A stretch of DNA of 64,000 nucleotides from Salinispora oceanensis (GCF_000383575.1 NZ_KB911579.1:3194523-3258522), one strand, 5' to 3'; numbered from the stretch's first letter, positions 1-10,308 are shown. Notes: generated by a model from the letters alone, not told the origin. Program-made: numbers and translations.

Positions 1-740
1 GAGTTGGGCTCGACGCCGTTGACCTCTTCCCGAGGACCGTCGGCATCACCTTCGCCGACGGTGAGACCGTCGAGTACGACCTGGTGATCGGCGCCGACGG
101 TCCGCGATCCGAGGTCCGCGCCCTCGCCGCGCTGGGCGGTCCGCCCCGCCGCACTGGCCAGGTGGCCTACCGCGCCGTGGTGCGCGACGGACCGCCGGTA
201 ACGGAGTGGACCGCGTTGCTCGGCCACCAGACCGGCTTTCTGATCGTTCCGGTCGGCCCCGGTCGGCTGTACTGCTACGCCGACGAAACCGGTGTCGTCG
301 CGCCGGCCGACCCGTTGACCCGGCTCGGTGAGTTGTTCGGCGACTACGGTGGACCGATCCCCGAGGTGCTGGACTGTCTGGGACAAGTGCGGGCCACCGT
401 GACCGAGGAGGTCGAGCTGGGCCGTTGGCACCGGGGGCGGGTGCTGTTGGTCGGGGACGCCGCGCACGCTACCGCGCCGACCCTGTCGCAGGGGGCCGCG
501 ATGGCGCTCGAGGACGCCGTCGTGCTCGCCGAGTCGCTGCGGAGGTCGACCGGTGACATCGACGCGGCGCTGACGGCGTACGAGAGCCGCCGCCGCCCGC
601 GGACCCGATGGGTGCGGGACCGGACCCGGGACCGCAACCGGACCCGGGACGTCGCACCGGCGTTGCGGGACCCGTTGCTGCGGGGGAGGGGTGGGCGCAT
701 CTTCGGCGAGCACTACCGGCTGCTTCTGGGGCCGCTGTGA
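1..740 (+). CDS. FAD-dependent monooxygenase, C-terminal part (5' end outside window)
   Basis: The frame is open from base 3 to the stop at 738-740, with no start needed inside the window, so this is the C-terminal part (about 245 codons) of a longer gene. It reads DLVIGADGPRSEVR, the NADP/FAD-associated DG motif, then VLLVGDAAHATAP, the GD motif that binds the FAD ribityl chain. These are the two signatures of the PheA/UbiH-type aromatic hydroxylase family (PF01494). Such enzymes use NAD(P)H and O2 to hydroxylate or epoxidise small molecules. The N-terminal GxGxxG would lie upstream. The substrate cannot be told. The Arg-rich tail (RTRDRNRTRD) is unusual but in frame. Confidence 0.85.
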   Translation, partial: VGLDAVDLFPRTVGITFADGETVEYDLVIGADGPRSEVRALAALGGPPRRTGQVAYRAVVRDGPPVTEWTALLGHQTGFLIVPVGPGRLYCYADETGVVAPADPLTRLGELFGDYGGPIPEVLDCLGQVRATVTEEVELGRWHRGRVLLVGDAAHATAPTLSQGAAMALEDAVVLAESLRRSTGDIDAALTAYESRRRPRTRWVRDRTRDRNRTRDVAPALRDPLLRGRGGRIFGEHYRLLLGPL

Positions 741-913
741 GTCCGTTCGGCTGCTCGCCCCGAAACGGGTAACGGACATGGGACTCGTGTCCGGGCAGAG
801 TACCCGGCCACCCCACGCAGCCGGGCGACCTGTCGGGGACTATCCTCCTTGCGGATGACGGCCGCTTTCCGCACAGCGTGCCGAGCGGGACAACCCAGAA
901 CCGGAGGCCACTC

Positions 914-2668
914 GTGACCACCGTCGCACCCAAGCCGGTCGTGACCCGGCCCTGGCCGGTCCGAGAGCCGGTTCAGGGGTCGGCTTTCGCGCGGCTGCTG
1001 CGCACCACGGACGCGAAGCAGATCGGGATCATGTATATGGTCACCGCGTTCGCGTTCTTCATGATCGGTGGGCTGATGGCCCTGATCATGCGGGCCGAGC
1101 TGGCACGGCCCGGGCTGCAGTTCCTGTCGCCGGAGCAGTTCAACCAGCTGTTCACGATGCATGGCACGATCATGCTGTTGTTCTTCGCGACGCCGATCGT
1201 CTTCGCCTTCGGCAACTACCTCGTGCCGATCCAGATCGGCGCCCCGGATGTCTCCTTCCCGCGGCTGAACAGCTTCGCCTACTGGCTCTTCCTCTTCGGT
1301 GGCACCCTGACCACCGCTGGCTTCATCACGCCGGGTGGCGCTGCTGACTTCGGCTGGTTCGCCTACACCCCGCTGAGTAGCGTGGAGCACTCGCCGGGCG
1401 TGGGCGCCAACATGTGGGTCGTCGGTCTGGCGATCTCCGGTCTGGGCACGATCCTCGGCTCGGTCAACATGATCACCACGATCCTGACCCTGCGTGCGCC
1501 CGGCATGACCATGTTCCGGATGCCGATCTTCACCTGGAACATGCTGGTCACCAGCCTGCTGGCGCTGCTGATCTTCCCGCTGCTCGCCGCCGCGCTCTTC
1601 GCGCTCGCCGCCGACCGCATCCTCGGCGCCCACGTGTACGACCCGGCGACCGGCGGGCCGCTGCTCTGGCAGCACCTCTTCTGGTTCTTCGGGCACCCCG
1701 AGGTGTACATCATCGCGCTGCCGTTCTTCGGCATCATCTCCGAGATCATTCCGGTCTTTTCCCGCAAGCCGATCTTCGGCTACAAGGGTCTGGTCGCCGC
1801 GACCGTCGCCATCGCCGCCCTGTCGATGAGCGTCTGGGCGCACCACATGTTCGCCACCGGCCAGGTGCTGCTGCCCTTCTTCAGCTTCCTGAGCTTCCTC
1901 ATCGCCGTCCCCACCGGCATGAAGTTCTTCAACTGGATCGGCACCATGTGGCGGGGGCAGATCAGCTTCGAGTCACCGATGCTCTTCGCGATCGGCTTCC
2001 TGGTCACCTTCCTCTTCGGTGGTCTCACCGGGGTGCTGCTGGCCAGCCCGCCGCTGGACTTCCACGTCTCCGACTCGTACTTCGTGGTGGCGCACTTCCA
2101 CTACGTGCTCTTCGGCACGATCGTCTTCGCCGTCTTCGCCGGCATCTACTTCTGGTTCCCGAAGATGTTCGGCCGGATGCTCGACGAGCGGCTGGCCCGG
2201 GTGCACTTCTGGCTGACCATGGTCGGCTTCCACACCACCTTCCTGGTGCAGCACTGGCTCGGTAACGAGGGCTTCCCCCGACGGTACGCCGACTACCAGG
2301 CCATCGACGGCTTCACGACGCTGAACATGATCTCCACGGTGGGTGCCTTCATCACCGGCATCTCGACCTTGCCGTTCATCTACAACTGCTGGAAGTCGTA
2401 CAAGTCGGGTCCGGTGGTCGAGGTCGAGGACCCGTGGGGGTACGGCAACTCGTTGGAGTGGGCGACCAGCTCGCCGCCGCCGTTGCGCAACTTCGACCGG
2501 ATGCCACGGATCCGCTCCGAGCGGCCCGCGTTCGACCACAAGTTCCCCGAGCTGGCCACCGGCCAGACCCTGCCGGCCGGCCCGGCAGAGGGTGGGGTCA
2601 AGCCCCTGACCAGGGAAGCCGACGGTGGCGCCAGCCAGGACGTGGCGGGCGACCAGGACCGCAACTGA
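914..2668 (+). CDS. ctaD: Cytochrome c oxidase subunit I (aa3 type)
   Basis: Catalytic heme-copper subunit of terminal oxidase in the plasma membrane; it reduces O2 to water and pumps protons. About 584 residues with 12 or more hydrophobic segments. Family motifs are all present: MHGTIM (heme a histidine), FFGHPEVYI (CuB His and cross-linked Tyr), WAHHMF (the two further CuB histidines) and [10 protein letters not shown] (heme a3 and heme a histidines). The frame is open from GTG 878, but GTG 914 is preferred because GGAGG lies 6 nt upstream and it gives an MTTVAPK-like N-terminus usual in Actinobacteria. No other oxidase subunit is adjacent. A 15-bp hairpin follows the gene. Confidence 0.97.
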   Translation: MTTVAPKPVVTRPWPVREPVQGSAFARLLRTTDAKQIGIMYMVTAFAFFMIGGLMALIMRAELARPGLQFLSPEQFNQLFTMHGTIMLLFFATPIVFAFGNYLVPIQIGAPDVSFPRLNSFAYWLFLFGGTLTTAGFITPGGAADFGWFAYTPLSSVEHSPGVGANMWVVGLAISGLGTILGSVNMITTILTLRAPGMTMFRMPIFTWNMLVTSLLALLIFPLLAAALFALAADRILGAHVYDPATGGPLLWQHLFWFFGHPEVYIIALPFFGIISEIIPVFSRKPIFGYKGLVAATVAIAALSMSVWAHHMFATGQVLLPFFSFLSFLIAVPTGMKFFNWIGTMWRGQISFESPMLFAIGFLVTFLFGGLTGVLLASPPLDFHVSDSYFVVAHFHYVLFGTIVFAVFAGIYFWFPKMFGRMLDERLARVHFWLTMVGFHTTFLVQHWLGNEGFPRRYADYQAIDGFTTLNMISTVGAFITGISTLPFIYNCWKSYKSGPVVEVEDPWGYGNSLEWATSSPPPLRNFDRMPRIRSERPAFDHKFPELATGQTLPAGPAEGGVKPLTREADGGASQDVAGDQDRN

Positions 2669-2685
2669 CGCTTCGCCGTACGTAC

Positions 2686-2734
2686 CGACGACGGGCGCCG
2701 CTCCGGGGAACACCCGGGCCGGCGCCCGTCGTCG
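2686..2734 (+). terminator. Strong hairpin after ctaD
   Basis: Perfect 15-bp inverted repeat CGACGACGGGCGCCG (2686-2700) and CGGCGCCCGTCGTCG (2720-2734), with a 19-nt loop that can itself pair. No T-run follows, as is common for actinobacterial terminators. It starts 17 bp after the ctaD stop. Confidence 0.75.
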
Positions 2735-2770
2735 CAGAGCGATCCCGCACAAGTCGCCATACTGTCGCCC

Positions 2771-3239
2771 ATGAGCCTGGACGTGCGCAGCGACGACAAC
2801 TGCCACCTGTGGGCCGAACAGTCCGGTGCTGGGCCGCCGCCCGCGGAGGAACGTGAATGGGCGATCCTGCAATGGTCAGCCGACTTCGCCGACCCGGCAC
2901 CGCGGTGCGACACGCCGAACGCATGGCCACCCCATGGCTGGGCATCAACCACGACTGCGGCCAGGCCATCAACACCGAGGTCAAGCACGAGCTCAGCGAC
3001 TCCGAAATAGCTGTGCAGTGCCGAGCGCTCGACCTGCCCGTGCTGATCATCGACGGCATTGAGGACATCCGCCCCCGCTGGGCCGTCGACTCGCTGCACC
3101 AAGCGCTGACCAACAGCCAACGCATGAAGCTCGCCCGCTCCGGTCACTTGCGTGGGTCGAGAACCCTGACGATTTCCGTGCAGCGGTGACCACCTTCCTG
3201 ACCAAACACAGCCGGGATGGCCCGCGGGGATGCCCCTAG
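2771..3239 (+). pseudogene. Decayed alpha/beta-hydrolase (proline iminopeptidase-like)
   Basis: Three frames join into one hydrolase-like protein. ATG 2771 gives MSLDVRSDDNCHLWAEQSG. After a probable internal deletion the frame runs through EREWAILQWSADFADPA. A shift near 2898 leads to VRHAERMATPWLGIN and LDLPVLIIDGIEDIRP (the Asp-bearing strand before the catalytic acid). A second shift near 3151 gives HLPWVENPDDFRAAV, with the catalytic His, ending at TAG 3237-3239. The nucleophile-elbow part (GxSxG) is missing and only about 145 of the usual 280 or so residues remain, so it cannot be an active hydrolase. The reconstruction by frame joining is mine; sequencing error could explain single shifts but not the missing core. 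Confidence 0.7.
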
Positions 3240-3260
3240 CCCCGCCGGTGCGGCAACGGC

Positions 3261-4478
3261 TCACGCAGCGTGGGTCAGCTCGGGCGTGGGAACGGGGGCC
3301 GGTGCCTCGGTGTACCGGCGACGGCGCAGCTGCAGTGGGAGCACCGCCAGGGCGACCAGGGCGCCGACCGCGCCGGTCACGGCGAAGCCCCAGGCCGGCG
3401 CGGACGCGTCGATGACGGCTCCGGCCAGCGGGGCGCCGACCGCGACACCGACGGTGATGGCGGAGCCGTGTAGCCCCATCGCCTCACCGCGGGCGTCCGC
3501 GGGGGCCAGGCGACTGGCCGCGTCCGAGGTGGCGGCGATGGTGGGGGCGCAGAGCAGGCCGGCGGGGATCAGCACCAGGCTGAGCAGCCACCAGTTCGCT
3601 CCGGCCAGCCCGACCGGGATCGTGGCGACGCCCAGCGCCGCCAACAGCACCAGCGGCGACGGGGACCGGGTGATCGCCCCGTAGGCGAAGCCGCCGATCA
3701 GCGAGGCGAGCGCCCAGACGCCCAGCACGACGCCGGTGAAGCCCATGTCGCCGTTGTCGCGCAGGGCCGCGATCACGGCCACGTCGGTGCCGCCCAGCAC
3801 CACGGTCGCGGCGGCGCTGACCGCCAGCACGGCGACCATTCGCGCGGTGAGCCACTCCCGCCGCGGCACCTTTCGTCGCGGGCCGGCCGCTTCGCTGGCG
3901 CCCCGGACCGGCGGGTTGAGCAGGAAGAGCCCGATGCCGGCAGCGACGATGGCGGCGCCTACCAGGTACAGCGTGGTCCGGGCGGAGATGGTGGTTACCG
4001 CGAGGGTGGCCAGTACCGGCCCGATCATGAAGGCCATCTCCACCGAGACCGAGTCCAGCGCGTAGGCGGGCCGGCGCTCCTCGGCCGGCACGATGGCCGC
4101 GATGGACTGGCGGACCACCGCGAAGATCGGCAGCGCCAGCGAACCGGCGAGGAAGGCGGCGGGCAGCAGCAGCGCATACGGCAACAGCGGCGCGGTGGAC
4201 CAGAACACCGCTTCGGCGACGGCGGTCAGCACCAGCACCGGTCGCAGGCCGCGCTGGTCGATCAGGCGACCCAGCAGTGGGCCGCCGAGGGCCGCGCCGA
4301 CGGTGATCGCGGCGCCGACCAGCCCGGCGGCGGCGTACCCCCGGTCGAGGTCCTGGACGACGTAGAACGTCAGGGTCAGACCGATCGTGGTGAGCGGGAT
4401 CCGGGCGAGCACCGCCACGATCAGTAGGGCCCGGAGACCGGGCAGGGCGAGCGCTGCCCGGTAAGGCTTCAAGTTCAC
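3261..4478 (-). CDS. MFS transporter
   Basis: 405 residues with about 12 hydrophobic segments, consistent with a two-times-six-helix major facilitator. GRLIDQRGLRP after the second helix matches the loop 2-3 signature of the superfamily (G-x-x-x-D-R-x-G). Start GTG 4478 has GGAGG upstream. It lies 65 bp behind pncA on the same strand and may be the last gene of the pncB-pncA unit. The substrate is not evident; a role in nicotinate or nicotinamide transport would be context inference only. Confidence 0.85.
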   Translation of the reverse strand: MNLKPYRAALALPGLRALLIVAVLARIPLTTIGLTLTFYVVQDLDRGYAAAGLVGAAITVGAALGGPLLGRLIDQRGLRPVLVLTAVAEAVFWSTAPLLPYALLLPAAFLAGSLALPIFAVVRQSIAAIVPAEERRPAYALDSVSVEMAFMIGPVLATLAVTTISARTTLYLVGAAIVAAGIGLFLLNPPVRGASEAAGPRRKVPRREWLTARMVAVLAVSAAATVVLGGTDVAVIAALRDNGDMGFTGVVLGVWALASLIGGFAYGAITRSPSPLVLLAALGVATIPVGLAGANWWLLSLVLIPAGLLCAPTIAATSDAASRLAPADARGEAMGLHGSAITVGVAVGAPLAGAVIDASAPAWGFAVTGAVGALVALAVLPLQLRRRRYTEAPAPVPTPELTHAA

Positions 4479-4543
4479 GTCGGTCCGTACCTCCGGGGGA
4501 CATCCTGGCCCGCGGGTCCGGGGTTCACCAACGTGTTAACGGC

Positions 4544-5125
4544 TCATGCGGCCCTGATCACAGGCGTTCCCTCGGTGCTGATCCCGGCGCCAGCGAAGGC
4601 TCGTAGTGCCGCGTCGGCCGTTTCGGGCCCGATGGCGGCGGTCAGGTCCAGTCGGACGGTGGTCCGGAAGCCCTCCGCGGCCGCGTCCAGGGCGGTGGCC
4701 CGGACACAGAAGTCGGTGGCGAGCCCGACGATCTCCACCTGGTCAACCCCGTGCCGCCGGAGCCAGTCGGCCAGGCACTCGCCCTGGTCCGTGTGCCCCT
4801 CGAAACCGGAGTACGCGGCGGCGTGCTCGCCCTTGTGGAAGATCACCTCGATTCGGTCGGTGGCCAGGTCGGGGTGGAATTCCGAGCCGGGCGTCCCCAC
4901 CACGCAGTGCGGGGGCCACGAGTCGACGAAGTCCGGCGGATCGCCGAAGTGCGCCCCGGGATCGATGTGGTAGTCCTTCGTCGCCACCACGTGGTCCCAG
5001 CGGTCCGGCGCGGTGGCGAGGAGCTGGCTGACCCCGGCCGCGACGCTGGCGCCGCCGCCGACCGCGAGTGAACCGCCCTCGCAGAAGTCGTTCTGTACGT
5101 CCACGATGATCAGTGCGTTGCCCAT
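4544..5125 (-). CDS. pncA: Nicotinamidase / pyrazinamidase
   Basis: Hydrolyses nicotinamide to nicotinate and ammonia for NAD salvage in the cytoplasm. 193 residues, normal for the isochorismatase-like family. Catalytic Asp9 lies in IIVDVQNDF and the nucleophilic Cys in GLATDFCVRATA; the metal-site region is TKDYHIDPGAHF. ATG 5125 is chosen over longer upstream readings because AAGGGG precedes it and the protein begins directly with the family's MxxALIIVDVQ strand. It starts 11 bp after the pncB stop, so the two are co-transcribed and perform consecutive steps. Confidence 0.95.
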   Translation of the reverse strand: MGNALIIVDVQNDFCEGGSLAVGGGASVAAGVSQLLATAPDRWDHVVATKDYHIDPGAHFGDPPDFVDSWPPHCVVGTPGSEFHPDLATDRIEVIFHKGEHAAAYSGFEGHTDQGECLADWLRRHGVDQVEIVGLATDFCVRATALDAAAEGFRTTVRLDLTAAIGPETADAALRAFAGAGISTEGTPVIRAA

Positions 5126-5136
5126 GTGTTGCCCCT

Positions 5137-6423
5137 TCAGTCGGCCGGTACGACCGTGACCGGAATGGCCGGATCGCCGGCGGAGAGCTTCAGTCCTTCC
5201 CAGGGGATCGAGATCAGGCACTGCCGCAGGTGTTCCCGCGACTCGTCCAGCGTCGGCTGCGCCGCCACCGCACCCCCCGCCAGGTAGGTGCGTTGCAGCA
5301 GCCGGTCGTTGGGCTGCCGCTCCGGCACGCCCTGCGGCACGATCACCTCCTCGGTGGCGGTGCCGGTCGGTTTGTGCCGGCGGACCGCCACCTTGCGGCC
5401 GCCGATGGTGGCCTTCTGTTCGGAACGCTTGACCACCGGGCGCCCTTCGACTTCGACGAGCTTGTACACCAGGCTGGCGGTCGGTGCGCCGGAGCCGGTG
5501 ACGACGGCGGTGCCCGCGCCGTACATGTCCACCGGCTCGGCGGCCAGCGCGGCGATGGCGTACTCGTCAAGGTCGCCGGAGACGATGATCTTCGTCTCGG
5601 TGGCGCCGAGCGAGTCGAGCAGGTCCCGGGACTGCTGCGCCATGACCGCCAGGTCACCGGAGTCGATTCGGATCGCCCGCAGGTCCGGCCCGGCCACCGC
5701 GATCGCGTTGCGGATGCCCTGGCCGATGTCGTACGTGTCAACCAGCAGGGTGGTGTCCTTGCCCAGCGTCGCCACCTGGGAGGCGAACGCTGTCCGCTCG
5801 TCCTCGTGCAGCAGGGTGAAGGCGTGCGCGGCGGTGCCCGCAGTGGGAATGCCGTAGCGCTCGCCGGCGGCCAGGTTGGAGGTGAACCGGAAGCCGGCTA
5901 GGTAGGCCGCGCGGGCCGTCGCCACCGCCGCCTCCTCGTGGGTGCGTCGGGAGCCCATCTCGATCAGGGTGCGGCCGCGGGCGGCGGTGACCATCCGGGT
6001 GGCTGCCGCCGCGGTGGCGCAGTCATGGTTGAGCACCGACAGCACCAGCGTCTCCAGCACGACGCACTCGGCGAACGTGCCCGAGACGGTGAGGATCGGC
6101 GATCCGGGGAAGAAGAGCTCCCCCTCGGCGTAACCGTCGATGTCACCGGTGAAGCGGTAGGCGGTGAGCCACTGCGCGGTGGCGTCGTCCACCACCCCGG
6201 TTCGCCGGAGGAATTCCACCTCATCGGCATCAAAGCGGAAATCCCGGATCAGCTCCACCAGTCGACCGGTGCCGGCCACGACACCGTAGCGGCGCCCCGC
6301 CGGTAGCCGCCGGCTGAACACCTCGAACACGCAGCGGCGGTCGGCGGTGCCGTCCCGCAGCGCGGCGCGGACCATGGTCAGCTCGTAGTGGTCGGTCAGC
6401 AGCGCGGGGCCCAGGGTGCTCAC
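5137..6423 (-). CDS. pncB: Nicotinate phosphoribosyltransferase
   Basis: Converts nicotinate and PRPP (with ATP) to nicotinate mononucleotide, the Preiss-Handler entry to NAD. 428 residues from GTG 6423 (STLGPALLTDHYELTM), the family N-terminus. The internal IRIDSGDLAVMAQQSR is the phosphoribosyl-binding segment, and IIVSGDLDEYAI follows. The longer frame (to 6615) would overlap clpS and adds low-complexity sequence, so I reject it. The start has no Shine-Dalgarno; TAGGCT sits 7 nt upstream, consistent with a leaderless transcript. First gene of the pncB-pncA salvage operon, divergent from clpS. Confidence 0.95.
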   Translation of the reverse strand: MSTLGPALLTDHYELTMVRAALRDGTADRRCVFEVFSRRLPAGRRYGVVAGTGRLVELIRDFRFDADEVEFLRRTGVVDDATAQWLTAYRFTGDIDGYAEGELFFPGSPILTVSGTFAECVVLETLVLSVLNHDCATAAAATRMVTAARGRTLIEMGSRRTHEEAAVATARAAYLAGFRFTSNLAAGERYGIPTAGTAAHAFTLLHEDERTAFASQVATLGKDTTLLVDTYDIGQGIRNAIAVAGPDLRAIRIDSGDLAVMAQQSRDLLDSLGATETKIIVSGDLDEYAIAALAAEPVDMYGAGTAVVTGSGAPTASLVYKLVEVEGRPVVKRSEQKATIGGRKVAVRRHKPTGTATEEVIVPQGVPERQPNDRLLQRTYLAGGAVAAQPTLDESREHLRQCLISIPWEGLKLSAGDPAIPVTVVPAD

Positions 6424-6430
6424 CCGGCTC

Positions 6431-6436
6431 AGCCTA
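6431..6436 (-). promoter_or_regulatory. -10 element of leaderless pncB promoter
   Basis: On the minus strand TAGGCT lies 7 nt before GTG 6423, where a -10 box should sit if transcription begins at the start codon. No purine-rich ribosome site is visible. Confidence 0.5.
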
Positions 6437-6590
6437 GAGTTCCCACGCGCTCCGTACCGTCCTGGCCCAGGAACAATCGGGGTGCCCGCCGTCACCTTGT
6501 CGCCGGCCGTGGCGCCCGCGCCGGCCTCGGCCGGCGAGCGGTCGGTGTTCCGGTTCCTCGAATCGGCGGATCCGGTGGCACGATGGGGGC

Positions 6591-6881
6591 ATGGCGGCTC
6601 CACAGGTTGCACCACTCGAGACGCCGGACACCGACGAGGTGCCGGCGCCCGACCGACCGTGGGTGACGATCGTTTGGGATGACCCGGTCAACCTGATGGC
6701 GTACGTGACCTGGGTCTTTCAGAAGTTGTTCGGTTACAGCCGAGGGCGGGCCGAGCAGCTCATGCTGGACGTTCACCACAAGGGCAAGGCGGTCGTCTCC
6801 AGCGGTACCCGGGAACGGATGGAGCACGACGCGTCGCAGCTGCACGCGTACGGGCTCTGGGCGACGGTGGATCGGGCGTGA
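6591..6881 (+). CDS. clpS: ATP-dependent Clp protease adaptor ClpS
   Basis: Small adaptor (96 residues) that delivers N-degron substrates to the ClpAP/ClpCP protease. Typical core: [20 protein letters not shown] (the DDPVN loop binds the N-end residue), then a region matching the conserved [13 protein letters not shown] helix. The N-terminal 20 or so residues are flexible and Pro-rich, as in other ClpS proteins. It overlaps the next gene by 4 nt (GTGA), so the two are translationally coupled. Confidence 0.95.
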   Translation: MAAPQVAPLETPDTDEVPAPDRPWVTIVWDDPVNLMAYVTWVFQKLFGYSRGRAEQLMLDVHHKGKAVVSSGTRERMEHDASQLHAYGLWATVDRA

Positions 6882-7378
6882 GCATGTTCCAACGCTGTAG
6901 TGGCCACTACGTGGCCACCTTCGCGGTAGACGAGGTCCGCGTCCTGCGGAAGGTCGCCACCGAGGTGGTCGGCCTGCTCACCGACGCGTTCGACCACGCC
7001 GACCCGGTGGTCGTGCGGCTCTTCCCGGAGGTCTACCCGGACGACGCGGCGGACGCCGCGGAGTTTCGTCAGTACACCGAGGGGGACCTGAAGACGGCGA
7101 AGATCGACCAGGCCGGCGCGATTCTCGCGGCGCTCCCCGACGACGCCGGTGGCGAGGTCCGGCTCGACGGTGAGGCGGCCGAGGCGTGGTTGCGGGCGCT
7201 CAACGACGCCCGGCTGGCGATGGGCGTCCGGCTGGAGATCCGGGATAGCACCGATCTCGGCGCGGAGCTCGATGACGCGGTCGCCACGGATCCGGGGTCC
7301 AGTCGGATGTTCCAACTGTCGGTCTACGCGTATTTGGGCTACTTGCAGGAATCCCTGCTCAGCGCATTGATCGACTGA
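6878..7378 (+). CDS. DUF2017 domain protein
   Basis: 166 residues, soluble, acidic, with no signal or membrane segment. Recognised as the conserved actinobacterial DUF2017 protein by its position right after clpS and its pattern ([57 protein letters not shown]). Function is unknown. The constant pairing with clpS suggests a role near regulated proteolysis, which is context inference. The start overlaps the clpS stop. Confidence 0.85.
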   Translation: MSMFQRCSGHYVATFAVDEVRVLRKVATEVVGLLTDAFDHADPVVVRLFPEVYPDDAADAAEFRQYTEGDLKTAKIDQAGAILAALPDDAGGEVRLDGEAAEAWLRALNDARLAMGVRLEIRDSTDLGAELDDAVATDPGSSRMFQLSVYAYLGYLQESLLSALID

Positions 7379-7433
7379 TCCGTGACCGTTGCCACCTCGC
7401 CGGCCAGCACGGGCAGGCGCTACGCTGGTCGGC

Positions 7434-7922
7434 GTGCTGAGCATCGACCGGGCGATCGTGGACGCGATCGTCGCCCATGCCCGTCGGGACCACCCCGACG
7501 AGGCGTGTGGCGTGGTCGCCGGTCCCGCCGGTAGCGACCTTGCCACTCGGCACATCCCGATGGAGAACGCCGCCCGTTCCATGACGTTCTACGAGTTCGA
7601 CTCGATGGAGCAGTTGCGGGTGTGGCGGGAGATGGACGACCGGGACGAGGCGCCCGTCGTCATCTACCACTCGCACACCGCGACCGAGGCGTACCCATCG
7701 CGCACCGACGTCTCCTTCGCCGGTGAGCCCGACGCGCACTACCTGCTCGTCTCCACCCGTGAGCCCGACTCCGAGGAGATTCGCTCCTTCCGGATCGTGG
7801 CTGGCGTGGTGACTGAGGAGAAGGTCTGCATCCTGGACGCCGGGGTGGACCCGCACGCCGTGCAGTCCTACATGTTCGGGCAGAGCCCGGCGACGGTCGA
7901 CTACGAGTGTTCTGGCCGCTGA
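7434..7922 (+). CDS. mec: JAMM/MPN+ metalloprotease, Mec-like (CysO-cysteine hydrolase)
   Basis: 162 residues from GTG 7434; the longer frame from 7389 is rejected. Full JAMM zinc site: Glu23 (HPDEACGVV), then H79-S-H81 with S89 and D92 (HxH-x7-S-x2-D). In Mycobacterium tuberculosis the homologue releases cysteine from the carrier CysO; the neighbours here (CysO-like carrier, then CysM) match that pathway. TACGCT lies 7 nt upstream of the start, suggesting a leaderless transcript. The carrier next door has residues beyond its Gly-Gly, so this enzyme may also trim it (see findings). Confidence 0.9.
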   Translation: MLSIDRAIVDAIVAHARRDHPDEACGVVAGPAGSDLATRHIPMENAARSMTFYEFDSMEQLRVWREMDDRDEAPVVIYHSHTATEAYPSRTDVSFAGEPDAHYLLVSTREPDSEEIRSFRIVAGVVTEEKVCILDAGVDPHAVQSYMFGQSPATVDYECSGR

Positions 7923-7992
7923 CTCCAGCGCGGTAACACCCCACCACGTCCCGTCACCATTTCGGCATTCCCCGAGCGAGGAGCACCGCATC

Positions 7993-8328
7993 ATGGCCAT
8001 CGAAGTTCGTATCCCCACCATCCTGCGCAGCCACACCGGCGGCGCGAAGATCGTCGAGGGGACCGGCGACACGCTGGGTGACCTCTTCGCCGACCTGGAC
8101 AGCCGGCACGACGGGCTGAAGGGCCGCCTGGTTACCGACACCGGCGCGCTGCACCGCTTCGTGAACGTCTACATCAACGACGAGGATGTCCGCTTCCTTG
8201 GCGCGTTGGAGGCCAAGCTCAACGACGGCGACAGCGTGACCATCCTGCCGGCCGTCGCGGGTGGGGCCCCCGACTTCGCCGCGGTGGCCGCCCGCGGCCT
8301 GCGCGCCGGGTCGCCAGCCGCCCGCTGA
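7993..8328 (+). CDS. cysO: CysO-like ubiquitin-fold sulfur carrier with C-terminal extension
   Basis: 111-residue MoaD/ThiS-family protein. IPTILRSHTGGAK at the start and RFVNVYINDEDVRFLGALE then VTILPAVAGG at the end match mycobacterial CysO closely. That protein stops at the Gly-Gly, whose carboxylate is thiolated. Here Gly90-Gly91 is followed by 20 more residues (APDFAAVAARGLRAGSPAAR) before the stop. The carrier must therefore be cut after Gly91 to work, or be inactive. It lies between the JAMM protease and cysM, 12 bp before cysM. AGGAG upstream supports ATG 7993. Confidence 0.9.
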   Translation: MAIEVRIPTILRSHTGGAKIVEGTGDTLGDLFADLDSRHDGLKGRLVTDTGALHRFVNVYINDEDVRFLGALEAKLNDGDSVTILPAVAGGAPDFAAVAARGLRAGSPAAR

Positions 8329-9306
<978 letters not shown>

Positions 9307-9321
9307 CCCACCAACTGGGAC

Positions 9322-9345
9322 GGTGTCACGTTCGTGACACCTTTC
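9322..9345 (+). terminator. Hairpin plus short T run after cysM
   Basis: GGTGTCAC (9322-9329), loop GTTC, GTGACACC (9334-9341), then CTTT. Eight perfect base pairs 15 bp beyond the cysM stop. As a near-perfect palindrome it could alternatively be an operator. Confidence 0.6.
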
Positions 9346-9474
9346 CGGGGATGATTCATGCCTTCGGGCCGCCGAGCGTAGGCTGCCCAGCGTGGCGTAC
9401 ACGGCGGTTGGAACGATGCTCTGCGGAGAGGCAACCGGCCCGGACACTACAGAATGCGACAGTGAGACGACTCA

Positions 9475-10221
9475 ATGCGACTAACGGTGTTGGGTTGCGC
9501 CGGGAGCTTCCCCGGCCCGGACTCCCCCTGTTCGGCCTATCTGGTCGAGGCCGCGGGCTTCCGGCTCCTGGTCGACTTCGGCTCCGGGTCACTGTCGACC
9601 CTCCAGCGTTACGTGGGGCTGCACGCTCCCGACGCCGTCCTCCTCACGCACCTGCACGGCGACCACTTCCTCGACGCCGCGCTCTACGTGGTGGTCCGCC
9701 GGTACGCCCCGGACGGCCCCTATCCGGCGCTGCCGGTGTACGGCCCGGCGGGCACACCGGAACGACTCGCCGCCCTGGCCGGAGCGCCGGACGGCACGGT
9801 CGAGGATGTGTACCAGTTCTCCGCCCTGGCCCCAGGGACCTTCCCGGTCGGCCCGCTGACCGTCACCGTGGACCGGGTCAACCACCCGATCGAGACGTAC
9901 GGGGTCCGGCTGGAACACAACGGTCGGGTGCTCTGCTACTCCTCCGATACCGCCCCCTGCGAGGCGCTGCTGCAGCTGGCCCAGGGAGCCGACGTGTTTC
10001 TCTGCGAGGCGAGCTACCTCGACGGGGTGGACAACCCACCGGATCTGCACCTGACCGGCGGGGAGGCCGGCGAGGTCGCCACCAAGGCCGGTGTCGGGCG
10101 GCTGCTGCTGACCCACCTCGTGGCGGCCTGGGGCAGCGAGGCGCAAACCGTCGCGTCCGCCGCCGCTGCCTACGCCGGCCCGCTCGAGGTGGTCCGGCCG
10201 GGCGCGCGCTACGAGGTCTGA
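9475..10221 (+). CDS. Metallo-beta-lactamase-fold hydrolase (RNase Z/cyclase-like)
   Basis: 248 residues. MRLTVLGCAGSFPGPDSPCS begins the fold, THLHGDHFLD is the HxHxDH zinc motif, SSDTAPCEAL carries the bridging Asp and LTHLVAAW a further His. Proteins of this size with CAG(S)FPG at the start are annotated as ribonuclease Z-like or cyclic-phosphate hydrolases. Whether the substrate is RNA or a small phosphodiester cannot be told. The gene precedes rph-rdgB on the same strand; co-location with an RNA 3'-processing enzyme is suggestive only. Confidence 0.85.
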   Translation: MRLTVLGCAGSFPGPDSPCSAYLVEAAGFRLLVDFGSGSLSTLQRYVGLHAPDAVLLTHLHGDHFLDAALYVVVRRYAPDGPYPALPVYGPAGTPERLAALAGAPDGTVEDVYQFSALAPGTFPVGPLTVTVDRVNHPIETYGVRLEHNGRVLCYSSDTAPCEALLQLAQGADVFLCEASYLDGVDNPPDLHLTGGEAGEVATKAGVGRLLLTHLVAAWGSEAQTVASAAAAYAGPLEVVRPGARYEV

Positions 10222-10296
10222 CCGGTGTGGGCTGGCCGGGGCTTCGGCGGTCCAGCCGACCGGGACACCCCGGGGCGGGCCGCCCCTGCCACCACA

Positions 10297-10302
10297 TAGG
10301 GT
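10297..10302 (+). promoter_or_regulatory. -10 element of leaderless rph promoter
   Basis: TAGGGT, then 6 nt, then ATG 10309. There is no Shine-Dalgarno before the start. Confidence 0.5.
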
Positions 10303-10308
10303 GCAGAC

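Noticed and set aside
713..1846. 377-codon minus-strand frame opposite ctaD
   Set aside because: Antisense shadow of a clear oxidase gene.
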